Assembly: GCF_035083965.1 (NCBI RefSeq)
Contig: NC_089726.1
Location: forward strand, 24,350,559 to 24,414,558
DNA: 64,000 nucleotides
Origin: Branchiostoma lanceolatum
Taxonomy: Eukaryota; Chordata; Leptocardii; Amphioxiformes; Branchiostomatidae
Direction: 5' to 3'
Made by a program: the position numbers and the translations under genes. Position 1 is the first letter of the stretch, and the number at the start of each line of letters is the position of its first letter. Shown piece by piece: positions 23,945 through 35,159 of the stretch. The notes beneath the pieces were generated by a model, which ran no database searches, was not told where the DNA came from, and worked only from the letters and a program-made list of their open reading frames with translations.

Positions 23945-26250
23945 ATTATTATCATCATCATCACAATATCATTATATTACAGTATACAACAATAAGTACA
24001 ATTTTTATAGGATAAGCTATAAGGGGTTTAAGAGAACTCTGTTTACTGCAGTCTTGAAAGTGTTCACATTTGGAATAACGGGAAAACCGAGGCTGGCAGT
24101 GCGTTCCATAGTCTACTGGAGTCAAATGGAGCTGAGTCTTAGATCTAGGGATGTTCACAAGGTATGGGTGGCCACTTGTGGCTGATCGGGTCACTCGCAG
24201 ACCAGTTGCTTGTGTCGGCATGGTTCCTGTGAGTTCCTCGGAGGGTGGCAGGAAGAAGTGCCGGTAGAAGGTACTAAGGCTGGTTACTTTTCTCCCATGG
24301 TCCAGGGGGAATATTCCTACTCTTTGTGGGTCCCATATTTGGAGTTGTCGCGCAGCTTTCCTCTGGAGTCTGTCTAGAAGGTTGAGAGCTGTTGTGCCAG
24401 CTCCGCTCCATATTGGGGAAGCGTATTCCATGAGGGGACGGATATATGCCTTGTACACTGTGATCCTAGCCTGAAGAGGAAGGAGGCCCTAGTACGCCAA
24501 AGGATGTATTACCTCTTAGCCGCCTTCTTGGCAAGGTTTTTGATGAATGGAGTCCAAGTTAAGGTTTTGGTAATGGTGACACTAAGAAGGGTAATGCTCT
24601 GTGTAGGCTTCAACTCTTCATTCATGAAGAGGAGGGTGGGTCTGTTCGCGTTTCCTGCTAAAAATCATCTCCTCAGTTTTACCTGCATTAAATATTATGT
24701 AATATTATATAAGTAAAGGCCCCAGGACACTGCCTTGGGGAACTCTAGCAGTTATGGGCACAGTTGAGGAAGTAAATCCGTCCATTACAACAGACTGGCA
24801 CCTGTCAGCAAGGAACGATGAGATCCAGCCGTACAAGTCACATTGGATACCAAGGAAGATCAGCTTGGACAGGAGACCGGGTGCCACACTCGATCAAAGG
24901 CTTTCTTGACATCCAAGGTCATAACTCCGTTTTCTCGCTGAGAGTCAAGAGCATTGTTCCACCACTGGGTAATGTACGAAAGCATGTCGATTGTGGACTT
25001 GTTCCCTCGGAAGCCATACTGGCTGTCACAGAGAAGACGGTGGGTGTCAAGATGTTTCCGAATATGGTCACTGGTGATACTCTCCATGACTTAAGTTATT
25101 ATTGGCAGTAATGATAGTGGTCTATAGTTGGAAGGATCTTTCTTCTTTCCCTTTTTACGTATAGCTATCACATGGGCAGCTCTCCAGTCGGAGGGAACTG
25201 TTTGAGAGTCAAGAGAGATGTGGAATATCTTGGCTAGTGCTGGGGCAGGTTCAGGACCGCATTTCATGAGTACTATTGCCGATATTCAATCTGGACCATT
25301 CGCCTTGGATGTAATTTCGAAGTTTCCGAAGAACTGTTGTGGGCCAAAACTTCAAAGAGGAAAGTATGTTGCTTGTTTTGGGTAACACGTTTGGGGTAGT
25401 CTTGCCATTGTCAATAAAATGAGCATTTGCAGCAAAAGTCTTATTCAGTAACTCAGCCTTATCCCTCGGCTCACTGAAAGTTTGACCTTCGCTGACTAAT
25501 GGAGCTATAGAGGACGTTTTGCTGCTATCAGTTACTGTTTTGACAAGCTTCCACCTCTGCTTATTGTCTGCCCGGTTGAGATCCTGCTTTAAATTCTGTG
25601 CAAACTGGATCCAAGCAAAATGTAAAACACGTTGACATTCTGCCTTTGATTTGGTATACAAACCCATGAGTTATTTGTTCGGTCGTTCTGCAACCTTTTG
25701 AAAGCATTTTGCTTTCTTTGGACTGCGGATTCACAATCTTCATTGAACCAGGGTTTATCAGAATATCGGTGTTTGGTTGACTTGGAAGGTATGAGCATAT
25801 CCATGGCATTCTTGATCTTGTCTCTCACACAACACCATGCTGCATCAGCACGTTGGCCCTTTAAGAAAGTGGACCAGCTAACATCAGCCAGGTATGAGCG
25901 CATTCCATCCCAATCGGCTTTGTCATAGTACCAAGTCTTACGTTGGCCAGGTTTACTCTGTGTTGGAAGTTTGTTGTTCGCTACAGAAGTTACAACACAG
26001 TGGTCGGAGGATCCAAGCGGTGCACTAACAGTCATGACATGGTTGTCTGGAGAAGTGTTGAGAAAGAGGTCCAGTTTGGAGCAGTTTCCGTCATTGCCAA
26101 GCCTCGTCGGCTCATCAAGGAGTTGGTGGAACTTGTTCAGGATGGCAAATTCATATGCACATTCTCCATGTACATCGGTCTTATTACTGCCTAACCAGTC
26201 TACATGATGGGCATTCAAATCCCCAAGAACAATAAGTTCAGCTCTCGGGT
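23945..26250 (-). pseudogene. Jockey/CR1-group LINE, endonuclease plus RT, catalytic core deleted
   Basis: The minus strand encodes an AP-endonuclease C-half (about 26,257-25,900: 'LGDLNAHHVDWLGSN', 'LDLF', 'GSSDHCVV'), a linker, and RT N-terminal motifs ('VPSDWRAAHVIAIRKKGK', 'QYGFRGNKSTIDML'). RT palm pieces follow ('TLDVKKAFDRVWH', 'VPQGSVLGPLL'). Around 24,705 the sequence jumps from motif B to the thumb, removing the YADD aspartates. The C-terminal part ('YIRPLMEYASPIWSGAG') continues to about 24,010, ending in an (ATT/ATC)n tail. Several frameshifts are also present. It is 5'-truncated where the next LINE tail begins. Confidence 0.85.
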
Positions 26251-26251
26251 G

Positions 26252-29025
26252 ACTCACTCACTCACTCAAGGCCGCGAGCTCCCGAGGGGAGCATAGCGCC
26301 TCTGCATATGGTCCTCAAGGTTGATCTGTCTCTGGCGACATCCCAAGCGGTGTCCAGGGTGAGGCCGGCAGTCAGAAGGTCCTCCTTCAATTGGTCACCC
26401 CAGGTTCGCCGTGGTCGCCCTCTGGGACGGGTCCATGTGTTGGGGGTCGGCTCTCTCAGCAGGTCGGCTGGCTCCAGGGGAGGGTCCGCCCGTGCAATGT
26501 GGGCAAAGAGGCGGAACAGGGCTGACCGTATCATGCTCGTCAGGGGCGGCTGCTTGGTGATGTCACGTAGGGTTGTGTTAGAGACCAAGTCATACCACCT
26601 AATTCATAGCAGTCTACGTTGGCACCTAGTATCGAAGGCATGTAGTCTGAGTTCCTGGATGGCTGTTAGAGTCCAGGCCTTAGAACCATACATGAGAATT
26701 GAAAGTACGCGACTGTTATAAAGTCCAAGTTTGGTTTGAAGGGAGATCTTCCTGTTAATCCATGTGTTGTCCAAGCTAGCCATCGCGGCCGCGGCACGAC
26801 CGATTATGAGATGCGTGTCAGAATCACTCCTGCAGTCAGATGTAATGGTGCCACCAAGGTAACAGAACCTGTCTACAACTTCCACCTGGTGGGTGTTGAT
26901 CACAGGTCCTGGTTTGGGGTTTCCTAGTCGCAGAGGGACTGTACCTTGGTCTTCTCCCAACTGACCATCAGGCCGAGCGGTTGAATTTCCGTGTCCATGG
27001 CCTGCAGGGCAAGGTGAAGAACTTCCATGACTTCGGCCAGGATTGCAACATCATCCGCGTAGTCCAGGTCTGTGATGGTAACGTCACCAAAGCTGGCGTC
27101 GCAATCACACTGGTGCACTATCTTCCCCATGACGTGGTCAATCGCTGTGTTGAACACGGTGGGGCCCAGTACACAGCCCTGGCGGACACCGCTGTTGATG
27201 TTGAAACTGTCAGACAGCAGCCCGTTTACTTTGACACAGGAGGAAGTGTTGGAATAGAGTAGTGTGAGAGTGTTAAGCAGCTTGGCCGTAACACCCAGCA
27301 TCTTGAGTATCATCCAGAGGGCTGGTCTGTCCACGGAGTCAATTGCCTGTTTCAGGTCCACGTAGGCAGCGTAAAATGGTTTCCTGAACTCCCGTCTCTT
27401 CCTGGTGTAAAGCCGCTCTGCTCCTTTCTCTGCTTGCGGATGAGAAGTGGACGCAGTATTGCAAGGATGACATTGGCAAACACCTTCCCTGGAACACTCA
27501 GCAGGGTGATCCCTCTGGAGTTGCTGCACACATCTTTAGGGCCCTTCTTCCAGAATGGGAGGATGACTCCAAGCAGCCAATCTTCTCGGACAACCTCGTT
27601 GACAGTAAACAGCTGTTTCAGTTGGCCTGCGACTGTTGGACCACCATGTAGGAACAGCTCTTGGGTGATGTCATCAGCCCCAGCGGCCCGGCAAGGTTTA
27701 AGATTCCCTATATGCCTAATCAGTTCCTCCAGGGTAGGGGGACCGGTGGTGACAGAGTCGTCCTCCGTGGCCGTGGCAGCCAGTGCTTCCAACTGAGAAG
27801 AGGCGGTTGAGCAGGCTCTGAAAGTGCTCCCTTCACTGCGCCAGCTGTTGTTCTGGTGTGTCGGGGATGGTTCTGTCCATGACTTTCACAGAAGCAGTGG
27901 GTGGTGTTGATTTCCCTGTGAGGGTCCATAAGGTCCTGTAGAGGGATTTTTGATCACCCCTACGGGCAGCAGTCTCTGCTTCCTCCGCCAGGTTGTCAAG
28001 CCACTTCGGCTTATCCTTGCGAAGTAGCTTGTTGCGTTAACCCTATCCAGACTGGGCTTTTTTGGTATATCTGGGACTGGGGGGGAGGGGCTGATTCGCC
28101 CCCCCCCCTCATAATTTCCGAACGTTATGATGTATCATCACCAAATTTGCAGGGAGTGATATTCACGTCAAGTTTTATAATTTCTGTATTTTTGGTGACG
28201 TTATGACGTAATATGACGTAATCATGACGTCATCGATGTGATTTTATTGGATAAATAGGGAATTCCCGTAATATCTAAAGAAATTAAACAAAACGGTTTG
28301 TATTATACATTTTAAGGTACGCAAAGGCATACAAAGTCAATGGTAAGTACGTTGACGTCAAAATGACGTCATTAAATGACGTCACGTGTTGTAAGCGATC
28401 CCTTGGGATCCGCCATCTTGGATCGGCCATTTTGAAATTTTTAAAAATCATTTTTTCCCACTTATGACCCCAAAAGACACTGAAAATAGACTAAAAACGT
28501 TAATCTAAATATTTCTGATAAAGAAAATGTCAGGTATTGACGATTTTAAGGGCGAAAAAGCCTGCTGATACCTGAAATAGTGATATAGTCCGCCATCTTG
28601 GATTTTGCCTGATTACGTCATCAAATTAGCATAGATTATGAATATTAAATCAGGAAAGTTGCATCTAATTACATGTTATGTTATACATCTAGGAAAACTA
28701 GTGTTGTTGTGCAAGAAAACCCGAGAAATATCATTGTTTAAAAAAAATTAATGATTTTTGCATAAAATGCCAGTCAGAAACCCGTTGTCATGGCAACATG
28801 AAAAAAATGATAAACTTAAACCATTATTATAGAATTGTTGCCAACAAAATTTTAGGAAAAGTCACCTAGTTTGGTTGTCCTAGCATACATCGTTCGGCAG
28901 AAATACGATGTCAAAGTAGGCGCGGGCACTTTTAGCCCCCCCCCCCCGTCTGGATAGGGTTAAGCCGTCTCCATTCCGTGAGGTTTCCTTCCAGCCTTCA
29001 TCCCTGCCCGGGTAAAAATAGCATA
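26252..29025 (-). pseudogene. RTE/RTEX-like LINE, split by a TTAA MITE
   Basis: Minus-strand pieces in order: a linker at 29,025-28,964 and 28,036-27,900 ('KWLDNLAEEAETAARRGDQ', 'LYRTLWTLTGK'); RT 'NLKPCRAAGADDI' and 'SRGITLLSVPGKVFA'; motif A region 'YVDLKQAIDSVDR'; motif B 'GVRQGCVLGPTVFN'; catalytic 'DLDYADDVAILAE'; thumb 'FCYLGGTITSD'; and a C-terminal 'GRPRRTWGDQLKEDLL'. Frameshifts lie near 27,800, 27,410 (with about 15 codons lost), 26,940 and 26,600. The 3' end is a (TGAG)n tail at 26,252-26,270. The RTE-type call rests on the motifs and the short tandem tail. Confidence 0.85.
28041..28959. mobile_element. 919-bp piggyBac-like MITE flanked by TTAA
   Basis: Both ends carry CCCTATCCAGAC inverted repeats (12 bp perfect, longer with mismatches) directly next to TTAA at 28,037-28,040 and 28,960-28,963. 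TTAA duplication with CCC-starting termini is the hallmark of the piggyBac superfamily. Removing the element and one TTAA joins the LINE frame on both sides without a shift, confirming insertion into that LINE. The interior has repeated tgacgtca motifs and no transposase. Confidence 0.9.
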
Positions 29026-29029
29026 TTAT

Positions 29030-29700
29030 TGTGTTAAGCAGCTGAACACCGTAATTGGTCGGTTCAGTTTCACCATTTTTGAAACTTGTAAAAAGACAGA
29101 TTGTAAACCGTCATTGTGGAACAGTTCAGACATTTTTTTAGCTATCGATAAAATATGCATTTTGAACCGAACGTTTGTAAGGGAGTCTTTGTCTGAAAAT
29201 ATATTTATTGAAAAAAAAGGCCAACGTAATATCTAGAAGTGGAAATTGAAATTTCTAAACATTTTAATTACTTAAGTAGTGGTCAGGATAAACGCGTGGC
29301 TATCAAAATTATTCGATGGAGCACTTTCATAGAACCCCTTTTAAAATATTTTTCATTTTTAATGCTCTACTGATGTCCTACAACTACACACTTGTTTAAA
29401 GGAAATTAATCAAAAAGAAAAAAAATTCTAACGTAATAACTTTGTCCAAATCGTCAAAGTTCTCCTTCGTAAATGTCATGAAAATATAAAAATGCAAAAA
29501 ATAGGAAAAGTTATTATCTTGTTATCATGATTGAAAAATCTTGGTATTTTTTTCGAGTGACATGTTTTTGAGGGTTCCTTCTGCTACGGAATTCCTCTAT
29601 AGAGCTTCTCCGTTTGCTATTTTCTATGAAGCTTTGGAAAAGCAACAACAAAAATCCCATCATATACCAACATATTTAAACAAAATTTCTAAAAGACATC
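29030..29700. other. AT-rich interval, nothing recognised
   Basis: No motif-bearing open frame, terminal repeat or RNA gene was found. Homopolymer A and T runs are frequent. Confidence 0.55.
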
Positions 29701-30255
29701 AACCCTATTCCGACCGGGCTTTTTTGATCATGGTGGGACCGGGGTGTGAGGTGTGTGCTTTTGAGGCTCTCTATTCCGACCCCTGTAACTCCTAAACTAC
29801 TTATCGTATGGCCAATACATTTTCAGAGGGTAGTTTATAAGCAACATGTGTGTATTTTGACAATTTTAGTGTCATAGTGACGTAATATGACGTAATTATG
29901 ACGTCAATCACGTGACTTGGCTGGAACCGTATATATTGGATGAATGTTGACTAACAGTATGTTAATGTCTGCTGAGACCTTTTTTGTCAATATCAACTGC
30001 CATGACGTCAAAAAAGAACGTTATATATCTTTTAGCTATCCGCCTCTTGGTTCCCGCCATTTTCAATTTTCCAAAAATACAATTTTTCAGCAAATAACCC
30101 CAAAACACAATGCAACATAATGGAAATAGACTAAAACATATTTTCTGAATGTTTTTTTTTATAAATAGAAATACCAGTAAGTAACGATTGATTTTTAAGG
30201 GAACATTGACTGTTAATACCAAAGCTAAGGATTTTAACCTTTGATGTCACAAGGT
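29700..30255. mobile_element. Diverged relative of the TTAA MITE family
   Basis: Starts 'ccctattccgaccgggctt', a variant of the family terminus, and shares the 'tgacgtaatatgacgtaat' and 'catgacgtca' interior and the 'atagactaaaa' landmark with 28,200-28,500. The right terminus is not recognisable, so the copy is truncated or too diverged. Confidence 0.6.
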
Positions 30256-30419
30256 GCATAGAACTGAAAACAAGAAGAGATCTGAGGCCTTAAGTTGTTG
30301 ACATATAACTTATGTTTCCAGTTCATTTAAAATGTTCGTCATATATGGGATGGGGCTAACATGATTTATTTTTGGTTATTTGGCAATTTTCATACAAAAA
30401 TGTATATGTTGGGCTCCTA

Positions 30420-30840
30420 TGAAACCGACTGACCTGAAATTAGATATGGTGATGCCTATGATATATGCCCATATGACTTTATAATCCGCTTTCATAACAC
30501 GGCTAGATTAGGAGTATTTGTTATATTGTAGCCAGACGGGCACATACAGGATGGGGCCGGTATTGGGTTGGAGGGCAACAGGCAGCTCTTAAAAAACTAT
30601 TAACACCCCGGCATGTGCCCCCAACCTATAAATCATTGTAAAAGGCTTCGACCATTACCGTTTGACAGGTTTCATGCATCATTAATATTCAGGAATGTTT
30701 GTAGGTAGATAGTGTTTGGGTGGATGAAAAATACGAAAGCCTGTAGCGACACATCTATCTTGGACACATCTCGGAGGCATGTGGAAGACAGTGCGTGGAA
30801 ACGTCTCGGAGGCAGCGAGCGGAGACGTGAATCCCACTTT
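30420..30840 (-). repeat. Partial copy of the coding-like dispersed repeat
   Basis: Matches 61,255-61,680 in the same orientation, including the 'gggctcctatgaaacc' start, the 'ggatggggccggtattggg' segment and the coding-like 'RALPPKRIHAL'-type stretch (here 'LRSLPPRRFHALSSTCLRD' on the minus strand). The match ends near 30,840, where a GC-rich stretch of unknown nature follows to about 31,020. Confidence 0.7.
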
Positions 30841-31033
30841 CTCTGCACTGTGCGAAATAACGAATTTGCGGGGTGGAAACCGTGTTTCACGTGCCTGTAA
30901 ATTCGAGTTTTCCGTTACTCTCCAGGTCGTGCCGACCTGCCCAGCTCTTTTGCACGGGACCCGCGCCGTCCCGGGATTTACCGCGAATGCACCACTTAGG
31001 CTGCGCAGGAAGTGTCGGCGCCCTGTTAATTCT

Positions 31034-31290
31034 CGTGCAGCTAGAGGGAAATTCATATACACGCCCTGCCCAGTGAACACTTTACTCCCGGTAGCTGCAT
31101 AATTTAGCGACAATTATCACCTAATTATCAGTTAATTACCCGTGCAGCTAGAGGGAAATTCATATACACGCCTTGTCCAGTGAATACTTTGCTGGCGGTA
31201 GCTGCATAATTTAGCGACAATTATCACCGAATTATCAGTTAATTACCTGTGCAGCTAGGGGAAAATTCATACACATGTCCTGTCCAGTTT
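31034..31290 (+). repeat. 107-bp tandem repeat, about 2.4 units
   Basis: Units start 'cgtgcagctagagggaaatt' at 31,034 and 31,141 and a variant starts at 31,248. The first two units are nearly identical and the third is partial, running into a C-run at about 31,297-31,310. No coding potential beyond accidental frames. Confidence 0.9.
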
Positions 31291-31990
31291 ATTACTACCC
31301 CCCCCCCCCCCAGATATTACCGGTCCATCGCGCCCCCTACGCACCACCCCATCCCACCCCAAAATTACCCGGGGCCTCACTTTAACATTATAGACCTACA
31401 GGAAAATACATTATTTTCATCATACTGTCACACCTCAACCATGAAGACATATCATGGAAGACTTATTTTAGAATACACTAGAATCTTTATTCGTGTTTTC
31501 TTAAAACAGGTTGGCAGACCTTTCATCAGAAATAAACAGCAATTACATGGAAGCAAAGGTACATTACCTGTTACTAACATCATACCAATACATACTGCCA
31601 TACAATAAGAACAGAAACTAAACAACTGAAAAGACCATAGTACTTAACTACATGAAAGGGAACAATGCTATTGAATTCGAAAAATGAACAAAACTTTCCC
31701 TAACATAAAACAGAAACTAAATAACTAAACGATAGGAAACAATAAAACTGCCCGAACAAAGCACAGACCATATTTACATACCCGTGGTCTTTGTAAAATC
31801 ATTCCTGAATGATAGACAGCGAACATCTTTAAACGCTGACATAAATGCAAACAGTAAAAACCCCTATATGAATACAAAAAGAAGAAAAAAACATATAAAA
31901 AATCAATGAAAATGAACAGTCTTGAGGTCAGCATATAACTCGCTATTGATTAACACTATACAGCGAATTGAAACAATACCCCTACAGTCA
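31291..31990. other. Poly-C tract then AT-rich DNA, likely 3' flank of the spliced gene
   Basis: A run of about 13 C is followed by C-rich sequence to about 31,375, then AT-rich DNA with no recognisable gene. On the minus strand this is downstream of the stop codon at 31,991, so the 3' UTR and polyadenylation site of that gene should lie here. I could not choose a signal. Confidence 0.4.
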
Positions 31991-34353
31991 TTACAGTTCA
32001 GTCAGAGTATAGCTAGTGTCATCAAAGGCCCCTTCTTCCAAACTAGCTCCATTGAAGCCCTTAAGGGCACCGAAGTCAGTATCATCTTGGAATACTAAAC
32101 ACTGTCTTCCTGGAGCTGGCTGTCTGTGGTGCGGGGTGGACGTGTTAGTACTGATATTGGAAAGGCTGATGCGGTTTGTCGGCCGCGGAATGTTGTCGGG
32201 TGTGAAGTGCAGTGGGGCTCGGTTGTAATCGTAGGTTGTTGGGGGGGGGGGTTCTCTCGCTGAAAGCACCCTCCTTTCTAACACGAGTTGTGTGTGATGA
32301 CCGGTATTTTTTCCCAGCCGTGCCTGCAGAACGCCGCAGAGGGCGGTGAGCTCCGCACTTCTGAAGGCCGTAGGCTTCACCAGCCACACTTGTATCCCGT
32401 CCTCTTCCCTGTCCTCCTCGTCCGACATGAAGTCCACTGTTACCCCAGTCCACAGGGCCTTCTCTTTCTCCGTCTCTATCACTGCCTCCCGTGTTTCCAG
32501 CAGCTATAGAAGAACATAATTGAAAAAACGAAGTTAGTAAAATAATACGTGCTAGACATCCGCAAGAGCAACTACTAGTACTAGATTTTGCCAAATGTGG
32601 TAAACTTTGACAAGTAGCATTGTTTGCGCTAGAACCTCAAAAGCAACTCAACACCTACTTGTTTGTGTCTCTGCAATTATCGACTATGGACACACTTGAT
32701 AACCGGTGTAGTAATTTGCACTTGATAACGCTTTACTTTTTACTTTCCTTTTTTTTAGTAGAAATTTGAAAACTTTGACTTGATTATATATCCCTGTTAT
32801 TTAGTACTGAAAAGTATAGTAGCATTAAAACCGGGATAAACGAAGTAGTCTGGATAGTGGTATTGTGGTGGTTTTATAATTTCTTACTTTGAGCATTTCA
32901 AAACCGCGCAAAAACGTGCCATATCGTCATAGGATGATCCCTTTAGTTTCGCGAGCCTACAAAAGCCCAGTGACGATTTTGAGCAAATTCTTACAATACA
33001 ACGATGTCATATTTACGTACAAAAGGGATATTTACATTGTTTATTTTGTCAAAGGCTTGTTTGTTATTTGCGATGACATGATCCATTGACTTACCCTTTT
33101 TCTCCGTGAGCGTTGGCGTTTGTCGTTGTCCTGCTTTGCTGTTTTTTCAGCGTTCTCGGGTAGACTTCCCACGAAAGTTCTCCGTACCGTTTCATAGTAC
33201 GCTACACACGCAGCTAGAAGCAATTGATACAAAACATACATAAGCCCAACTGTATCAATTTACTAGATAATCATAGTCATATCTTAGGATACGACGTCGG
33301 AAGATCCTTTGGAAACGTTTCCGCAGTTTTAAGTCGTAATACGTAAAACAAATGTTGAAGTGTATCCTAGGTTATACAGAAACTATAACGTTACATCATA
33401 AAATACAACATGCCTTGCATAACTGATATGGGCAAACCCGTTCTCTTTAAAGCAAAACTACTCACCTCGGATAATATCTGGAGGATGTTCGGTGTTGCTT
33501 TTTCGAACTTTGTTGACAAGGAACGTTGTAACTGTCTCATTGTGGGGTGAGTTGAGCCTGTATTTATGTAACAGTTTTATGGTTTTATTACAATTATAAG
33601 ATGTTGATTTCCTGCTGTATATTTATGAGGGATTATCTATCTATTAGCCTTTTTCTTGCATGGTTACAAAGAACGTATGTTTTTCAACTTGAAGAGCAAC
33701 TGTACTGTTCGTAAACATAAGTACTTACCCTTCGGTTCCCTTGTACTTCTTCTCATTTTCATCGGATTTGTGAAGGCGTCTCACCATTTCCTGTAACAAA
33801 ATTGTCCATACAGTGGTATGTTAATTAGGTTTATGTGTATTCTTGACTTCATTTGCATTAGCAACAGACTTACTAGTTGCGTGTTGTTTTTTCTTTTGTT
33901 GGCCGAGTTGCTTTGGAAGGTGTGAAATCTCTAAATCTATCCATGAAACAATGCGTTGAAAAAAACAACGCTAGCATTTTATAACAGTTACTAACATTTC
34001 ACTGCCAAATGTAAAGAATTTTACTAGATAGAAGTTATAACTTTGATTTGAATATCCAGATCTTTTTAGGCGTGCGTGAAACACGTCAACTTCATTTCAA
34101 GACCAAGTTTGTAACTGTTTTGAATGAAAGGAAGCTTTTGTGACTCACCAAACGATGCCATAAACAGGCTAGCGAAATTATACCCATTCACAATACTTAG
34201 AAAAGTGAAGGATCGGAGTTGTTCCAACTTCTTCGTTTACTATACATCGTATGAATTAAAAAATATTACCATGTGCTCAAGTTAGATTTGAAGGTATCTT
34301 ACCGATAGACTTGTAGACTTCGCCTTTCTTCTCCGTTTAGCAGTTTGTGGCAT
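31991..34353 (-). CDS. Five-exon gene, 278-residue protein with an acidic DFMSDEE motif
   Basis: Exons, in transcript order: 34,353-34,303, 33,790-33,729, 33,557-33,466, 33,213-33,095 and 32,503-31,991. Each internal boundary has GT/AG signals (for example GTAAGT after 33,095 and cttctag before 33,213). The five pieces total 837 bases, exactly 279 codons with the stop, and phases match at every junction. The product starts with a Lys/Arg-rich stretch ('MPQTAKRRRKAKSTSLS'), has a basic run 'RQRSRRKR', then the acidic 'VDFMSDEEDREEDG' followed by 'WLVKPTAFRSAELTALC', and a Pro/Thr-rich tail. From memory, a DxMSDEE...W..P..RS motif occurs in uncharacterised, often transposon-associated proteins of cnidarians and lancelets. 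The function is unknown. It is divergent from the plus-strand exon at 34,962. Confidence 0.75.
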
Positions 34354-34706
34354 AGCTAGTACGTCCCCTTCCCCTTCGTCAAGCCGCTGACGGAGGTACA
34401 GAACTTCTCCACTAAGTTCAGAAAGCTGTGTCTACGTTGTATTCCTCAGTAGTTGCAGTTCCTCGGACTGCTTTTTGCACACCTCGAGAAGTTCTTCCAT
34501 CCCCCTGTTTAGTGTCATAACGGATCGGTAAATCAGTTCGTTTTTACTTCCGAACGCGGCGGTGAAACAAAGTTGAGGCTGCCCGATCCGCCGGTCCGCT
34601 GTGGTGCGATCCGCTGTGGTGTTCTATGTCCATTCCGCGGATTTTCCTTGTCCCTATTGCGGATACCACTTTGGTAAAATCCACCGGACGAAATACCTGA
34701 TGCCAT
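34354..34706 (-). pseudogene. Broken 5' coding-like extension of the spliced gene
   Basis: Upstream of the chosen start, the same frame reads a coiled-coil-like segment ('NRGMEELLEVCKKQSEELQ' then 'QLSELSGEVLYLRQRLDE'), interrupted by one TAG at 34,432-34,434 that is one change from CAG. Further upstream an ATG at 34,706 opens a frame ('MASGISSGGFYQSGIR') that ends in TGA but would join the coiled coil after a one-base shift. Either the gene has lost its N-terminal half and uses the ATG at 34,353, or these are sequencing errors in a functional longer protein, or this is 5' UTR with chance features. Confidence 0.5.
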
Positions 34707-34961
34707 TTTGGTTCGCAAATTTGAAGATTAAACCAATATAGGGTGTTGTAACGAAGGAAGCTAAGCCTTTATGACGACGTGCGGTTTAAACCAACCTCGC
34801 AAACAATGGCTTTCAACTCCCATTGGATAGTCCCATTTAGGGTATGATCTGATTGGTCGTCAGTCTCATTCACGTGATCATGTTGCAGACTTCAAAATAC
34901 AATAACCAAGCTGCATATACAGTCTACAATTGAAGTTTGCACCTGCAGGTGGAATGATGGA
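34707..34961. promoter_or_regulatory. Putative bidirectional promoter
   Basis: The 255 bp between the divergent starts contains two ATTGG (reverse CCAAT) boxes at 34,822-34,826 and 34,852-34,856, 30 bp apart, and an E-box/USF-like cacgtg at 34,871-34,876. No TATA box is obvious. Paired CCAAT boxes are common in bidirectional promoters; the assignment is inferred from position. Confidence 0.5.
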
Positions 34962-35142
34962 ATGATGGATAGTGCTACAAGAGCTGCAAAGAGAAGAAAA
35001 AGACCTAGACAGTTCTGCGAACATTGTGATCAAACACTAGGCTATCGCGCGTTTTATATCCACAAAAGTAAATTCTTTGAGAACGGGGTGTGGGAAAAGG
35101 CTGACTTCTCAAAAGAAGTTTCGACTGCAATTTCTGACAATG
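34962..35142 (+). CDS. First exon of a gene with a C-x2-C...H zinc-binding-like motif
   Basis: The frame begins at the first of two adjacent ATG codons with a basic start ('MDSATRAAKRRKRPRQF'), then 'CEHCDQTLGYRAFYIHKSKF', 'FENGVWEKADFSKEVSTAI'. A good donor (AATG|GTATGT) follows at 35,143, giving a 60-codon exon ending in phase 1. Cys-x2-Cys followed by Tyr-x-x-x-x-x-His-Lys and an FF/W stretch resembles, from memory, N-termini of uncharacterised metazoan transposon-linked proteins. The continuing exons are not certain: the dispersed repeat at 35,160-36,150 lies in the expected intron, and candidate exons occur at 38,300 and 38,645. It may be a pseudogene. Confidence 0.55.
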
Positions 35143-35159
35143 GTATGTATCAAACTCTT

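Noticed and set aside
32145..32594. 149-codon minus-strand frame over the last exon of the spliced gene
   Set aside because: It is an alternative frame; the frame chosen joins four upstream exons in phase and ends in a stop, whereas this one crosses the splice acceptor into the intron.
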